From: Enterovibrio sp045679545
GTDB taxonomy: Bacteria > Pseudomonadota > Gammaproteobacteria > Enterobacterales > Vibrionaceae
NCBI RefSeq assembly: GCF_045679545.1
Contig: NZ_CP166194.1
Span: 2,046,001 to 2,110,000 of the forward strand
Length of the DNA stretch: 64,000 nucleotides
Direction of reading: 5' to 3'
Under the pieces are notes generated by a model. The model ran no database searches and had not been told where the DNA came from. It saw only the letters and a list, made by a program, of their open reading frames with translations. Of the stretch, positions 46,509 to 55,393 are shown one piece after another. Each line of letters begins with the position of its first letter. The first letter of the stretch is position 1. Made by a program: the position numbers and the translations under genes.

Positions 46509-46745
46509 ATGAAAGAACCCGCAGCTATTATTCAAGTAGAAGCCAGTAAATGGATCAAAGAATTATTGCTTATCGCCAAAACAGGCATGACCTCGCGTGA
46601 AATCGAAAACTACCGAAACCACGTATGGCGTGAAGGCATTGAATATCAACGCACGTCATCAAAAGGCAGTGGAAATGCAAGAAGCTATGTTTACAACCAC
46701 GCTGAAATTGACCGCCGCTTTGACAACCAAAAGGCAGTAGCATAA
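46509..46745 (+). CDS. xis: Excisionase-like protein (78 aa)
   Basis: The pattern ASKWIKELLLIAKTGMTSREIENYRNHVWREGIEY followed by NHAEIDRRF (residues written here as separate parts) matches the small phage excisionase family with a winged-helix motif. It ends one base into the integrase gene, as usual for xis-int pairs, and would bend attachment-site DNA for excision. The start follows AGGTAACGACCA. Confidence 0.75.
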   Translation: MKEPAAIIQVEASKWIKELLLIAKTGMTSREIENYRNHVWREGIEYQRTSSKGSGNARSYVYNHAEIDRRFDNQKAVA

Positions 46746-48031
46746 TGGCAATACCAGAAGGCGTAGAGGTTCGCGGTACGTCAATCCGCCTTTGGTTCAT
46801 GTATCGCGGCCAGCGCTGCAAAGAAACCTTAAAAGGCTGGAGTCACACACCCAGCAACATCAAAAAAGCGGGCCGCCTTCGGGCGGTCATCGTGTCCGAG
46901 ATCAGCAACGGTGTTTTTGATTACCTCGAACGCTTCCCCAACTCAAAGAAAGCCCGCCTGCTCAGTGGCAAAGATGGCGGCAAACAGATCACTACCGTCA
47001 GTGAGCTAATTGAACGCTGGCTAAAAATCAAAGAGGCCGAACTCAGCGCCGACACGCACAACGCCACCGCATCACAATGCAAAACCTGTGTGAATATTCT
47101 TGGCCCTGATCGCCTCGCACGTTCAATCACCTTGGAAGATGCCCTCACCCTTCGCAATAGTTTGCTCGACGGCACAACCAGTTACACCCACCGCGCCAAC
47201 AAGAAAGGGCGATCCGCGTCCACGGTTAACAAATACCTATCCACCTTCTCGGAGATCTGGCGTTTTGCTGTGGCGTCAAACTACGTCATCGACAACCCAT
47301 TCGCCGTGATCTCGCACGTCAAAAAGGAAGGCCGTGATCCCGACCCGCTAGAAATGGACGAGTTTGAACGTTTACTCACACATCCGTCTATCACCGAGCA
47401 AGAACGAAACCTATGGACCGTCGCCTGCTTCACCGGATTACGCCATGGGGAATTATGCGCCCTTGCCTGGGAAGACATTGATCTGGTCCGCGGCGAGTTG
47501 CGTGTTACGCGAAACATCGCAAAAGAAGGTTTCCGTTGTCCGAAAACAAAATCAGGAGAGCGAACCGTTACCCTACTTCAACCAGCAATCGACGCCCTCA
47601 AGCGTCAGCGCGAGATCACCTACCTAAGATCCGTAGAGAAAGTAGAAGTGCAAACACGCGAGCGCAACAAGGTGCGTGTCGATAGTTGTCGTTGGGTGTT
47701 CGTAGCAGGGCTAAAAAACAAAAGTGACAGTGCAACAAAACACTACAGGCCGAACGGCATATCAACCGCTTGGGACAGCTGCGTAAAACGGGCAGGCATA
47801 CGCCGACGCAACCCATACCAAACGCGACACACCTTCGCGTGTTGGATGCTAACCGAAGATGCCAACCCAAGTTGGATAGCTGCACAAATGGGCCATAAGA
47901 ACGCAAAGATGGTGTTAGAAGTGTACGGAAAGTTCATGCCATCACAATCAATGGTGCAAGCAGATCGCCTCAATAAGAAGTTTGGGCAGTGTCCCATCCA
48001 TGCCCCATTTGCGAAAAGTGAAAAACGTTAA
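46745..48031 (+). CDS. int: Prophage tyrosine integrase (428 aa)
   Basis: The N-terminal part (VEVRGTSIRLWFMYRGQRCKE) is the arm-binding type common in phage integrases. The core-binding region lies near residues 80-180. In the catalytic domain, Arg is in TGLRHGELCAL, Arg is in YQTRHTFACWML (with Tyr at the usual His site), His is in QMGHKNAKM and the nucleophile is Tyr in LEVYGKFMP. It performs integration and, with the excisionase, excision. The gene ends 195 bp before the first host gene. Confidence 0.92.
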   Translation: MAIPEGVEVRGTSIRLWFMYRGQRCKETLKGWSHTPSNIKKAGRLRAVIVSEISNGVFDYLERFPNSKKARLLSGKDGGKQITTVSELIERWLKIKEAELSADTHNATASQCKTCVNILGPDRLARSITLEDALTLRNSLLDGTTSYTHRANKKGRSASTVNKYLSTFSEIWRFAVASNYVIDNPFAVISHVKKEGRDPDPLEMDEFERLLTHPSITEQERNLWTVACFTGLRHGELCALAWEDIDLVRGELRVTRNIAKEGFRCPKTKSGERTVTLLQPAIDALKRQREITYLRSVEKVEVQTRERNKVRVDSCRWVFVAGLKNKSDSATKHYRPNGISTAWDSCVKRAGIRRRNPYQTRHTFACWMLTEDANPSWIAAQMGHKNAKMVLEVYGKFMPSQSMVQADRLNKKFGQCPIHAPFAKSEKR

Positions 48032-48226
48032 TCGTTTAAGTTCATGCACTTAGGCGGTTAACGTGATTTCATGTAACGAAATAACGTGTAATTTAGTCAG
48101 TGACGTTACATATTATTGCATGGCTTTTAGGACGACACTGTCGCATTTTTAGGCATCGCTACTATTTACGTATGCTCGATTGTGTAACTTACTTTGAAAA
48201 GTTGATGTAAGAGTAAAACCCACCTG
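48032..48226. other. Prophage-host junction region (attR expected here)
   Basis: This 195-nt gap holds the end of the prophage and the promoter region of the host peptidase gene. An inverted repeat ATGTAACG (48,071-48,078) / CGTTACAT (48,104-48,111) surrounds AT-rich DNA and may be part of the integrase core or arm site. No tRNA or duplicated gene end is visible, and the left attachment site is outside the window, so the core repeat cannot be defined. Confidence 0.4.
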
Positions 48227-50986
48227 ATGAAACGATTATTTGTATTGCTCCCCGTTTTTTTTATGACCGCATGTAACACAACGCTGCTTAACGACCCCAT
48301 CGCGCCTGATACATCTTGGCAGCACACGACGCTAGACAACGGTTTGAACGTACATTTACAACAACAAAACGGTTCCCCTGTCTCCTTGCGCCTTCTCGTA
48401 CACACGGGTTCAATCGACGAAGATGAGGACCAAAAAGGATACGCGCACTTTCTTGAGCACATGGCATTTAATGGCAGTGACAACTTTCCGAAAAACGATG
48501 TTATTCAACTGTTTGGTGATGCTGGGCTAAACTTCGGCCAGCACCTCAATGCCTACACCTATCATGATTGGACGTTCTACAAGCTAGATTTGCCCGATAA
48601 CAGCCATTTACCGCGTGCGCTAGATTGGTTCAAAGACATTGCGTCCGGCTTAACGCTTTCACCGCAAGAGGTGAACGCAGAAAAAGGAGTGGTACTTGGC
48701 GAACTTCGTCGACAAGAGGCCACGGTAGGCTCCATCAATTTCAAAGCCCATATTGCATTAGCGGAAGACGCTTATGAAGGGAATGTTAATGTACTTGGCT
48801 CTCGCGAGTCGATAACCAATATTTCTACGGAAAGATTACAAGACTACTATCAGGCCAACTATACGCCTAACCGCACCGAGCTAGTCATTAGCGGTGATAT
48901 TGATAAAGCCAACATAGAAACGCTTATTCGCTCAACATTTGGTAGCTGGGCTAATCAAGAGAACACCTATAGAAAAGATCAACTCGCCCAATTCAATACC
49001 GAACCACTCACTCTCAACGCTGCCGACAGTGAATTCCCATCTTTCACGCTCATTTTCAAACCAGAACAAAATGCGTTAACCGAGGGTGTTCACTTTGAAC
49101 AATATGCCAATCAAGTGATGCTCGCTAACGCGATCAACACGCGCTTAAATGACAGAGCATTAGACACACAAGCCCCGGTTCAATCCGTTTCAAGTTCGAC
49201 GGCGTATTGGCTTGGTTTACCCCAGCTAACGATTAGTGTGGCTTTTGAACCCAACAATCGCGACGCGGCGATGACATTTCTGGCCCGTGAACTCGCCACC
49301 CTCAGGGATCATGGCCTCAGCTCACTTGAAATCGATGCGCAAGAAACCGCTTTTGCCAATAGCGAGCAAAATATGAAGGAAAACTGGGCTGCGAGGGATT
49401 TTGCTGACGAGAAATTGAATAACTTAATAAACAGCACTCAAACGCTTTCTCAAGCTCAGCGTACTGAACTTTCTAAACGCTATGTCACTCTTGCGGACAA
49501 AGAATACTTCAACAAACAGTTGCGTCTTCTGCTAGGTAAAAAAGACGTCAAGCCCATTACGGGACTGGCGTTCAACCAAGCCCTAGATGGAAACACAAAC
49601 AAGCAAGTTGCTGCGAATTTAAAAGCCTTTAACGACACCTTCCAAGCCAAAGGCCAACGACTGATACTCCCGGATGCCATTGACGCATTCCCTCAACCTG
49701 AGACAAAAGGCGATATTACCGCGATGGTATCCGTCGCGCCGGATACCACCAAGTTCACATTGAGCAACAATGTCACCGTGTACCTCAGACATATGCCTGA
49801 TGCCGGAGACACCGTCTACCTCTATGCCGGATCTCAAGGCGGTATCGCTTCGCTACCCCAAACATTAAGGCCTGCCGCTTATATGTCACCCGGCGCTTAT
49901 GCGCTGACAGGATTAGGTGGAATGTCATCCACTGACTTCAATCGGTTTATGGTCAAAAACAAAAGCTATTTAGAACCCATGATTGATGAAAATAGGCATG
50001 GTATTTACGGGGAAGCACCGCGAGAATCTTTGCCAGTGCTTTTAGCCGCTCTTCATCAAGCCTATCAGCATGCAACCGTGGATGCAGCAAAGTTTGAACA
50101 ACACAAAGCGACGTTTGTGGCCAACCAAACACAGTTCCATAACTCTCTCGATGGGAAGTCGTTTTTTGCATTCAACAACAGCTTCTATACGCCATTGTCT
50201 CCGCGATATGGTTTCAAGCCAGAAGAGTATCAATCCGTTTCGGTAGAGCAAGTCAGAGATGCCTATCAACAGCTTTTTCAGGTTAACCGAGGGCTAACCA
50301 TCGTGATAGCGGGCAACCTCTCAGAAGACGAGCTAATGCCATTAGCACGCACATATCTCGCAGGGATTAAGCTTGATGAAAAAGGCCTCAATCCGAAGTA
50401 CGACCTAGACCTCAAAACATCGAAAACTGAGATCGTTTACGCGTTCGGCCCTCGTGGTAACAACGTCGAGTTTGTTACTGCTTTGGTCAATTCAGCCCCC
50501 GCTAAAACAACCCGCGATCGATTCATTGCCGATATGGCAGGCCGCATCATGACGCAAAGACTACTTGAAAATATTCGCGAAGATGCGAGTTTGGACTACT
50601 CGCCGTATTCCTTTGTAATGTGGCCTGATGGCGCAAAGCAGCAGATGTTTATGTTTGTATCGAATGTGTCATTACTCAAGCGCGAGCAGGCGAAAGAGCG
50701 CATTGGTCAGGTCGTTGACTCGTTAGGAGATGGCATTACTGAACAGGAGTTTTCAAGCACCGTCGCCCAGCTTTCTCAAGCACTGGAAGATGGGCTGCCT
50801 CTACCCAAAGAACAAGCCAGAATGATGTTCAACTACGTACTTTATGGCTCAGATCCTGTCGCTGTTACCAACCCTGACTCCATGCTGGAAGCCATTACTA
50901 AAGAAGAGTTAGAAAGCTATATGTCAGGTTTTGTGAGTAAAAATGCTATTCGGTATCAAATAACCAATTTACCATCAGCAAACTAA
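48227..50986 (+). CDS. M16 family zinc metallopeptidase, lipoprotein (919 aa)
   Basis: A lipobox FMTAC at residues 12-16 anchors the protein in the envelope. The inverted zinc motif HFLEH occurs at residues 74-78, with the distal Glu in EKGVVLGELRR near residue 145. It has four consecutive M16 halves, as in PqqL/pitrilysin-type peptidases of 900-950 residues, and lacks zinc ligands in the C-terminal half. It probably degrades peptides in the periplasm. It is a host gene, next to the prophage integrase, and ends before a strong bidirectional terminator. Confidence 0.88.
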   Translation: MKRLFVLLPVFFMTACNTTLLNDPIAPDTSWQHTTLDNGLNVHLQQQNGSPVSLRLLVHTGSIDEDEDQKGYAHFLEHMAFNGSDNFPKNDVIQLFGDAGLNFGQHLNAYTYHDWTFYKLDLPDNSHLPRALDWFKDIASGLTLSPQEVNAEKGVVLGELRRQEATVGSINFKAHIALAEDAYEGNVNVLGSRESITNISTERLQDYYQANYTPNRTELVISGDIDKANIETLIRSTFGSWANQENTYRKDQLAQFNTEPLTLNAADSEFPSFTLIFKPEQNALTEGVHFEQYANQVMLANAINTRLNDRALDTQAPVQSVSSSTAYWLGLPQLTISVAFEPNNRDAAMTFLARELATLRDHGLSSLEIDAQETAFANSEQNMKENWAARDFADEKLNNLINSTQTLSQAQRTELSKRYVTLADKEYFNKQLRLLLGKKDVKPITGLAFNQALDGNTNKQVAANLKAFNDTFQAKGQRLILPDAIDAFPQPETKGDITAMVSVAPDTTKFTLSNNVTVYLRHMPDAGDTVYLYAGSQGGIASLPQTLRPAAYMSPGAYALTGLGGMSSTDFNRFMVKNKSYLEPMIDENRHGIYGEAPRESLPVLLAALHQAYQHATVDAAKFEQHKATFVANQTQFHNSLDGKSFFAFNNSFYTPLSPRYGFKPEEYQSVSVEQVRDAYQQLFQVNRGLTIVIAGNLSEDELMPLARTYLAGIKLDEKGLNPKYDLDLKTSKTEIVYAFGPRGNNVEFVTALVNSAPAKTTRDRFIADMAGRIMTQRLLENIREDASLDYSPYSFVMWPDGAKQQMFMFVSNVSLLKREQAKERIGQVVDSLGDGITEQEFSSTVAQLSQALEDGLPLPKEQARMMFNYVLYGSDPVAVTNPDSMLEAITKEELESYMSGFVSKNAIRYQITNLPSAN

Positions 50987-50988
50987 CA

Positions 50989-51021
50989 AGAAGCCGGGCT
51001 GATATTGCCCGGCTTCTTTTT
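50989..51021. terminator. Bidirectional terminator between the M16 and TatD genes
   Basis: An 11-bp perfect stem AGAAGCCGGGC / GCCCGGCTTCT with a 7-nt loop is followed by TTTTTAT on the plus strand. It separates convergent transcripts. Confidence 0.9.
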
Positions 51022-51048
51022 ATCAATCTGTAAAAAACTACCGCGTAT

Positions 51049-51825
51049 CTATCGCTTCGCTTGTGAGAACAATTTGAAGAAGTTCTCTGTGGTCACTTTC
51101 GCCACTTCCTCACCCGATACGCCTTTCAGCAAACCGACATAGTCAGCCACTTCTTTTACATAAGCAGGTTGGTTTTCTTTGCCGCGATACGGGATCGGCG
51201 CCAAGTACGGTGAGTCCGTTTCTACCAGCAGTTTTTCTAGAGGCAGTCGGCGAACCACGTCTTTCAGTTCGGATGCTTTGTTAAACGTCACAATGCCAGA
51301 GATTGAGATATAGAAACCTAGCTCAATCGCGGCTTCTGCCATCTCAAAACTTTCCGTAAAGCAGTGCAACACACCGCCCACTTTCTGAGCATTCTCTTCG
51401 CGCAAAATTTGCAGCGTGTCTTCACGCGCCATTCGAGTGTGAATGATCAACGGCTTGTTCAATTCAACGGCAAGGCGCACATGCTGACGAAATGCGTCCT
51501 TTTGTTTGTCGGCTAATTCTGGCTGATAGTGGTAATCCAACCCGGTCTCACCAATAGCCACAACGCGGTCATCAGACGCGAGTTGCTTTAACGTCTCGTA
51601 ATCGAAGCCCTCTTCAATATCGAGCGGGTGAACACCACAAGACGCAAACACGTTATCAAACGGGCGAATCAACTCCATCATGTTTGGGAAGCTTTTTAGC
51701 GTCACACCGACAGACAGTAAATAATCCACACCACGCTCTTTGGCCTTTCCGACCACGTTGGCAACATCAGTGTGTAATTCGTCATAGTTAAGTTTGTCGA
51801 GGTGGCAATGCGAGTCGACTAGCAC
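51049..51825 (-). CDS. ycfH: TatD family metal-dependent hydrolase, YcfH type (258 aa)
   Basis: The metal-binding residues are DSHCHLD at the N-terminus, ETGLDY near residue 92, HTRMA near 128, HCFTES near 153 and TDSPYLAP near 202. TatD proteins are 3'-5' DNA exonucleases involved in DNA repair or D-aminoacyl metabolism. A GTG start with GGAGAAAGTGAC upstream. In E. coli it lies downstream of holB as here; a 90-nt gap separates the two. Confidence 0.92.
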   Translation of the reverse strand: MLVDSHCHLDKLNYDELHTDVANVVGKAKERGVDYLLSVGVTLKSFPNMMELIRPFDNVFASCGVHPLDIEEGFDYETLKQLASDDRVVAIGETGLDYHYQPELADKQKDAFRQHVRLAVELNKPLIIHTRMAREDTLQILREENAQKVGGVLHCFTESFEMAEAAIELGFYISISGIVTFNKASELKDVVRRLPLEKLLVETDSPYLAPIPYRGKENQPAYVKEVADYVGLLKGVSGEEVAKVTTENFFKLFSQAKR

Positions 51826-51913
51826 GTCACTTTCTCCGGTTAGAAAAATAATTGAAGCGCGGGATTATACGATAAGTAAGGGCGACATGGTTCATTTTGC
51901 CGCCTTAATTTGA

Positions 51914-52879
51914 TTAATTGTGAAAACCAGACAGCCAGCGGCTAAGAAGAAGCTCACTGTTTAACCCTGTGTGTTTGACCAGTTCGGCTTTTAGTTTATT
52001 CAGTGCCATGAGCTGAGACGTGACCTTTGATGGGTTCACCGCTTTTCCAATGGCATGAAGCTGTTCAGTTGAATCGCAATGCACAATCGCTTCTTGGGAT
52101 CCTTGCTGTGCTTTCATCACATCAAGCAGCAAGAAGCTTAACCAATTTAATCCGTCTCGCTGTGCTTTGGACAGCAAATCCGTCAGGGTAAATAAGCCTT
52201 GTCGTGTAGACACAAAACTTACAAAAGCACTCAGCAAGGCTTCGTGTTTACCAAGGTTGCCATTCTCAATAAAAGCCTTCGCCGCCAGCGGCGCACCACG
52301 GTTGATGCGAATAACCTGTAAAGGCACTGAGTCAAACAACCCACTTTCCACCCAACGTTTCACCACGATTTCTTCTGGCAGCTTGGGCTTCCACTTATTA
52401 CAACGGCTCACCACTGTCGGTAACATGCTTTCCATGGATTCACATAGCAAGATAAAGTGACAGTGCGCAGGCGGCTCTTCGAGGGTTTTGAGTAACGCAT
52501 TGGCCGCCGCTTCGCCCATACTATCTGCGTTTTGAACCAAAATGACACGTTCACCACCAAGCTGAGAGGTTTCCCATGCGTACTTGTTTCCCGCTCGAAC
52601 CGCATCAACACCCAGTTGCTTGCCTTCCGCTTCTGGCTTTAACCAATGGAAATCGGGGTGGGTGTCGGCATCAAATAACTGGCAGCTATGGCAAACACCA
52701 CAAGGTTCAGTGACCGCGTTTTTACACAGGATCGTTTTTGCCAACATGGCGGCGAGAGCGAGCTTTCCGCTCCCTTTAGGCGCACTCAGCAAAATGGCAT
52801 GATGCATGCGTTCTTGCCCCAGCAACTGCTGCCAGTTTTGCCATAGCTCATGATGCCACGGGTATACGTTAGCCTGCAT
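51914..52879 (-). CDS. holB: DNA polymerase III delta' subunit (321 aa)
   Basis: An AAA+ clamp-loader subunit: a Walker A-like GSGKLALAAM near residue 36, a zinc site from Cys residues in CKNAVTEPCGVCHSC, the NANALLKTLEEPPA sensor-type helix and a SRC motif (VVSRCNKW). It helps load the beta clamp. It overlaps tmk by 11 nt, giving the conserved pabC-mltG-tmk-holB operon. Confidence 0.93.
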   Translation of the reverse strand: MQANVYPWHHELWQNWQQLLGQERMHHAILLSAPKGSGKLALAAMLAKTILCKNAVTEPCGVCHSCQLFDADTHPDFHWLKPEAEGKQLGVDAVRAGNKYAWETSQLGGERVILVQNADSMGEAAANALLKTLEEPPAHCHFILLCESMESMLPTVVSRCNKWKPKLPEEIVVKRWVESGLFDSVPLQVIRINRGAPLAAKAFIENGNLGKHEALLSAFVSFVSTRQGLFTLTDLLSKAQRDGLNWLSFLLLDVMKAQQGSQEAIVHCDSTEQLHAIGKAVNPSKVTSQLMALNKLKAELVKHTGLNSELLLSRWLSGFHN

Positions 52880-53504
52880 GGCTCAACCACGCTTCTAATG
52901 CGCTGCGAATGTCTTTCGTGACGTTTTCAATTGACTGTGATGCGTCGATGACCACAATGCTATCGTCGGCATCCGCCATTTCAAGGTAACGCTCACGAGT
53001 GCGATGGAAAAAATCGAGCTGCATTTTTTCAATGCGATCCAGCTCTCCACGGGCTTTAGCACGAGAAAGACCAATGGCGGGGTCAAGGTCCATATACAGC
53101 GTAAAGTCTGGACGAAAATCCCCAAGCACAGTATCACGCAGGTTTTGCATCAAGGCTTTGTCAAAGCCTCTACCGCCACCTTGATAGGCTTGAGAAGACA
53201 TATCATGGCGGTCACCAACCACATACGCGCCACGCGATAGTGCTGGCTTGATGACATTATCGACCAGCTGAATACGAGCAGCATAAAGCAGCAACAGCTC
53301 CGCCATATCCGTCAAAGGCTCATCAGGATGGCCTTCTTTGACCAGTGCGCGCATTTGTTCCGCGAGTGGCGTACCACCAGGCTCACGCGTTGTTTCAACA
53401 TCTGAAATCCCATTCGCTTTAAGGGTTTCAATCACGTTATGGATAGCGGTAGTTTTCCCCGCGCCTTCCAAACCTTCTACGACGATAAATTTTCCGTTAT
53501 TCAT
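52869..53504 (-). CDS. tmk: Thymidylate kinase (211 aa)
   Basis: The P-loop is in EGLEGAGKTTAI, the dTMP-binding DR motif is in GDRHDMSSQAYQGGGRG, and the LID region has Arg in RAKARGELDRIE. The enzyme makes dTDP from dTMP. It overlaps mltG by 4 nt and holB by 11 nt. Confidence 0.95.
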   Translation of the reverse strand: MNNGKFIVVEGLEGAGKTTAIHNVIETLKANGISDVETTREPGGTPLAEQMRALVKEGHPDEPLTDMAELLLLYAARIQLVDNVIKPALSRGAYVVGDRHDMSSQAYQGGGRGFDKALMQNLRDTVLGDFRPDFTLYMDLDPAIGLSRAKARGELDRIEKMQLDFFHRTRERYLEMADADDSIVVIDASQSIENVTKDIRSALEAWLSHAG

Positions 53505-54514
53505 TGGGCTCTTAATATCTTGAGATACTGTCTTACTGCACGGTTATGTTCCGCGAGCGTTTTAGAAAATGTGTGTCCGCCAAGACCATCGGCAACAAAA
53601 TAAAAATAGGGGGTATCCGATGGATTAGCGGCAGCGATAATGGACGCTTTACCCGGCATCGCAATTGGCGTTGGGGGTAATCCGTTAATCGTGTACGTGT
53701 TGTAAGGCGTTGGCGTGCGCAAATCTTTCTTACGAATATTGCCATCATACTTGTCGCCCATGCCGTAAATAACCGTTGGGTCGGTCTGTAATCGCATGCC
53801 TTTATTTAATCGGTTAACGAATACAGAAGCCACTTTCCCGCGTTCCCGATCTACTGCCGTTTCTTTTTCAATAATCGACGCCAGCGTTAATAAATCGTAC
53901 TCCGACTTAATAGGCAGGCCTTGTTCACGTGTTTCCCATGCTTGCTGAAGCGCACTCTGAAGCTGATTGGATGCACGCTTTAGAATCGCTATGTCACTCT
54001 CACCAGCCACATAGTGATAAGTTTCTGGCAGTAACATTCCTTCAAGTTTTTCGACTTTCACACCCAACGCATTGGCAATGTCAGCTTCTGTCATGTCCGC
54101 GGTATCATGGGTGATATGAGGCGTTTCTGCTAACTGCGCTCGCCATTCTTTAAACGTGCTACCTTCAACGAAGGTAATTGCGAACTGGTGCTCTTTACCT
54201 GAGCGCGCCACGACAAATACATCAGCCAATGTCATACCCGGCTGGATTTGATAAGTGCCTGCTTTCAGTTTGGTCAGTTCAGGGTGCGTTTTAGCCGCCC
54301 ATCTCGCCCACTGAGCGTTGCCAATAATACCTTCCGATACTAGCTTACGGGTGAAAGAGTGGTAGTTAGCCCCCTCTGGTACGGTTATCAGCTGACTCTG
54401 TTCAATTTCGATGGGCTCATTTACATAGCTTTCAATCTGATCATGTACCCAATATGCGCCGGCCATTGCAGCGACAACAAAAAACAATAAAATCAGGGCG
54501 ATTTTTTTTATCAC
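53501..54514 (-). CDS. mltG: Endolytic murein transglycosylase MltG (337 aa)
   Basis: One N-terminal transmembrane helix (ALILLFFVVAAMAGAYW) is followed by a LysM-like region and the YceG-type domain with catalytic Glu in TLASIIEKETAVDRERGKVASVF (shown as separate halves: IIEKETAVDRE and VASVFVNRL). It cuts nascent peptidoglycan to end glycan strands. It lies between pabC and tmk, with 4-nt overlaps to each. Confidence 0.93.
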   Translation of the reverse strand: MIKKIALILLFFVVAAMAGAYWVHDQIESYVNEPIEIEQSQLITVPEGANYHSFTRKLVSEGIIGNAQWARWAAKTHPELTKLKAGTYQIQPGMTLADVFVVARSGKEHQFAITFVEGSTFKEWRAQLAETPHITHDTADMTEADIANALGVKVEKLEGMLLPETYHYVAGESDIAILKRASNQLQSALQQAWETREQGLPIKSEYDLLTLASIIEKETAVDRERGKVASVFVNRLNKGMRLQTDPTVIYGMGDKYDGNIRKKDLRTPTPYNTYTINGLPPTPIAMPGKASIIAAANPSDTPYFYFVADGLGGHTFSKTLAEHNRAVRQYLKILRAQ

Positions 54515-55320
54515 GCACTCAACCTCAAGGAAATAGCTCTACACGCTTCAACGCTGCTATAAGATGTTTTTTCTATACAATTAACAGGCACTAAGCCCAT
54601 TATTGCATTCGTTATAAATACTTCATCGGCATCAAAAAGTGCATCTGACTCAGCAGAAACAATACTCAGACCAAACCCTTCTTGTGACGCCGCATTGTTC
54701 ACTTCCGCACGCATTGTACCTTCCACACCTGACAACGAAAGGTCAGGCGTAAATAGGGTATCGCCTTTTCGCCAAAACAAATTAGACGCTGTCGTTTCGA
54801 TGAGCTTTCCATTTAAATCGCACACCACACCATCTTCGACAGTCAAAGCGTCCAATTCTTTCTTAAGCATCACTTGCTCAAGCCGATTAAGATGCTTCAA
54901 CCCGGCAAGCGGCGACAAGCCAAGACGCTGCTGTAACATCGCCATACTGATACCTTTTTCACGCCATTGCTCATACTGTGCAGGGTAGGCATGGGAGGAT
55001 ACGACAACATTTGGGTTATAGCAGCCTTGAGGGCTATACCCTCGCCCGCCACTTCCGCGCGTGATCAACACTTTAACGATCGCTTTAGGCTCGTTTTTTT
55101 GAGACAACGAGACGAATTCAGACCATGTGGTCACCAAATCCCAATCTATACCTGTCACGCCAAGCGCTTTGGTATTCGATTTCAAGCGCGCCAAATGAAG
55201 CGGCCATGAGCGCAATGCGCCATGGTTTGACAACATGGTGGTATAACAACCATCACCGTATTGCAGCCCTCTGTCCGTCAACGGCAGGTGATCGGCAGGC
55301 TGCCCATTGAGCAGGATCAT
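54511..55320 (-). CDS. pabC: Aminodeoxychorismate lyase (269 aa)
   Basis: A fold type IV PLP enzyme: LTDRGLQYGDGCYTT near the start, GSGGRGYSP, LKHLNRLEQV with the PLP lysine, and a C-terminal VFITNAIMGLVPV. It converts aminodeoxychorismate to para-aminobenzoate and pyruvate for folate synthesis. It heads the operon pabC-mltG-tmk-holB and follows the fabF terminator. Confidence 0.92.
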   Translation of the reverse strand: MILLNGQPADHLPLTDRGLQYGDGCYTTMLSNHGALRSWPLHLARLKSNTKALGVTGIDWDLVTTWSEFVSLSQKNEPKAIVKVLITRGSGGRGYSPQGCYNPNVVVSSHAYPAQYEQWREKGISMAMLQQRLGLSPLAGLKHLNRLEQVMLKKELDALTVEDGVVCDLNGKLIETTASNLFWRKGDTLFTPDLSLSGVEGTMRAEVNNAASQEGFGLSIVSAESDALFDADEVFITNAIMGLVPVNCIEKTSYSSVEACRAISLRLSA

Positions 55321-55342
55321 CGTTCATCCTTGAAAAGCAGAT

Positions 55343-55375
55343 AAAAAAACGGCCCGATATCAAGTATCGAGCCGT
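55343..55375 (-). terminator. Terminator after fabF
   Basis: On the minus strand a stem ACGGCTCGATA / TATCGGGCCGT (one mismatch) with a 5-nt loop is followed by seven T. Confidence 0.85.
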
Positions 55376-55393
55376 CCTAGTCTATCAAAAAAC

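Noticed and set aside
1..48226. tRNA genes, insertion sequences and known toxin genes such as stx.
   Set aside because: None was seen on either strand; the slot equivalent to stx holds four unrelated small genes.
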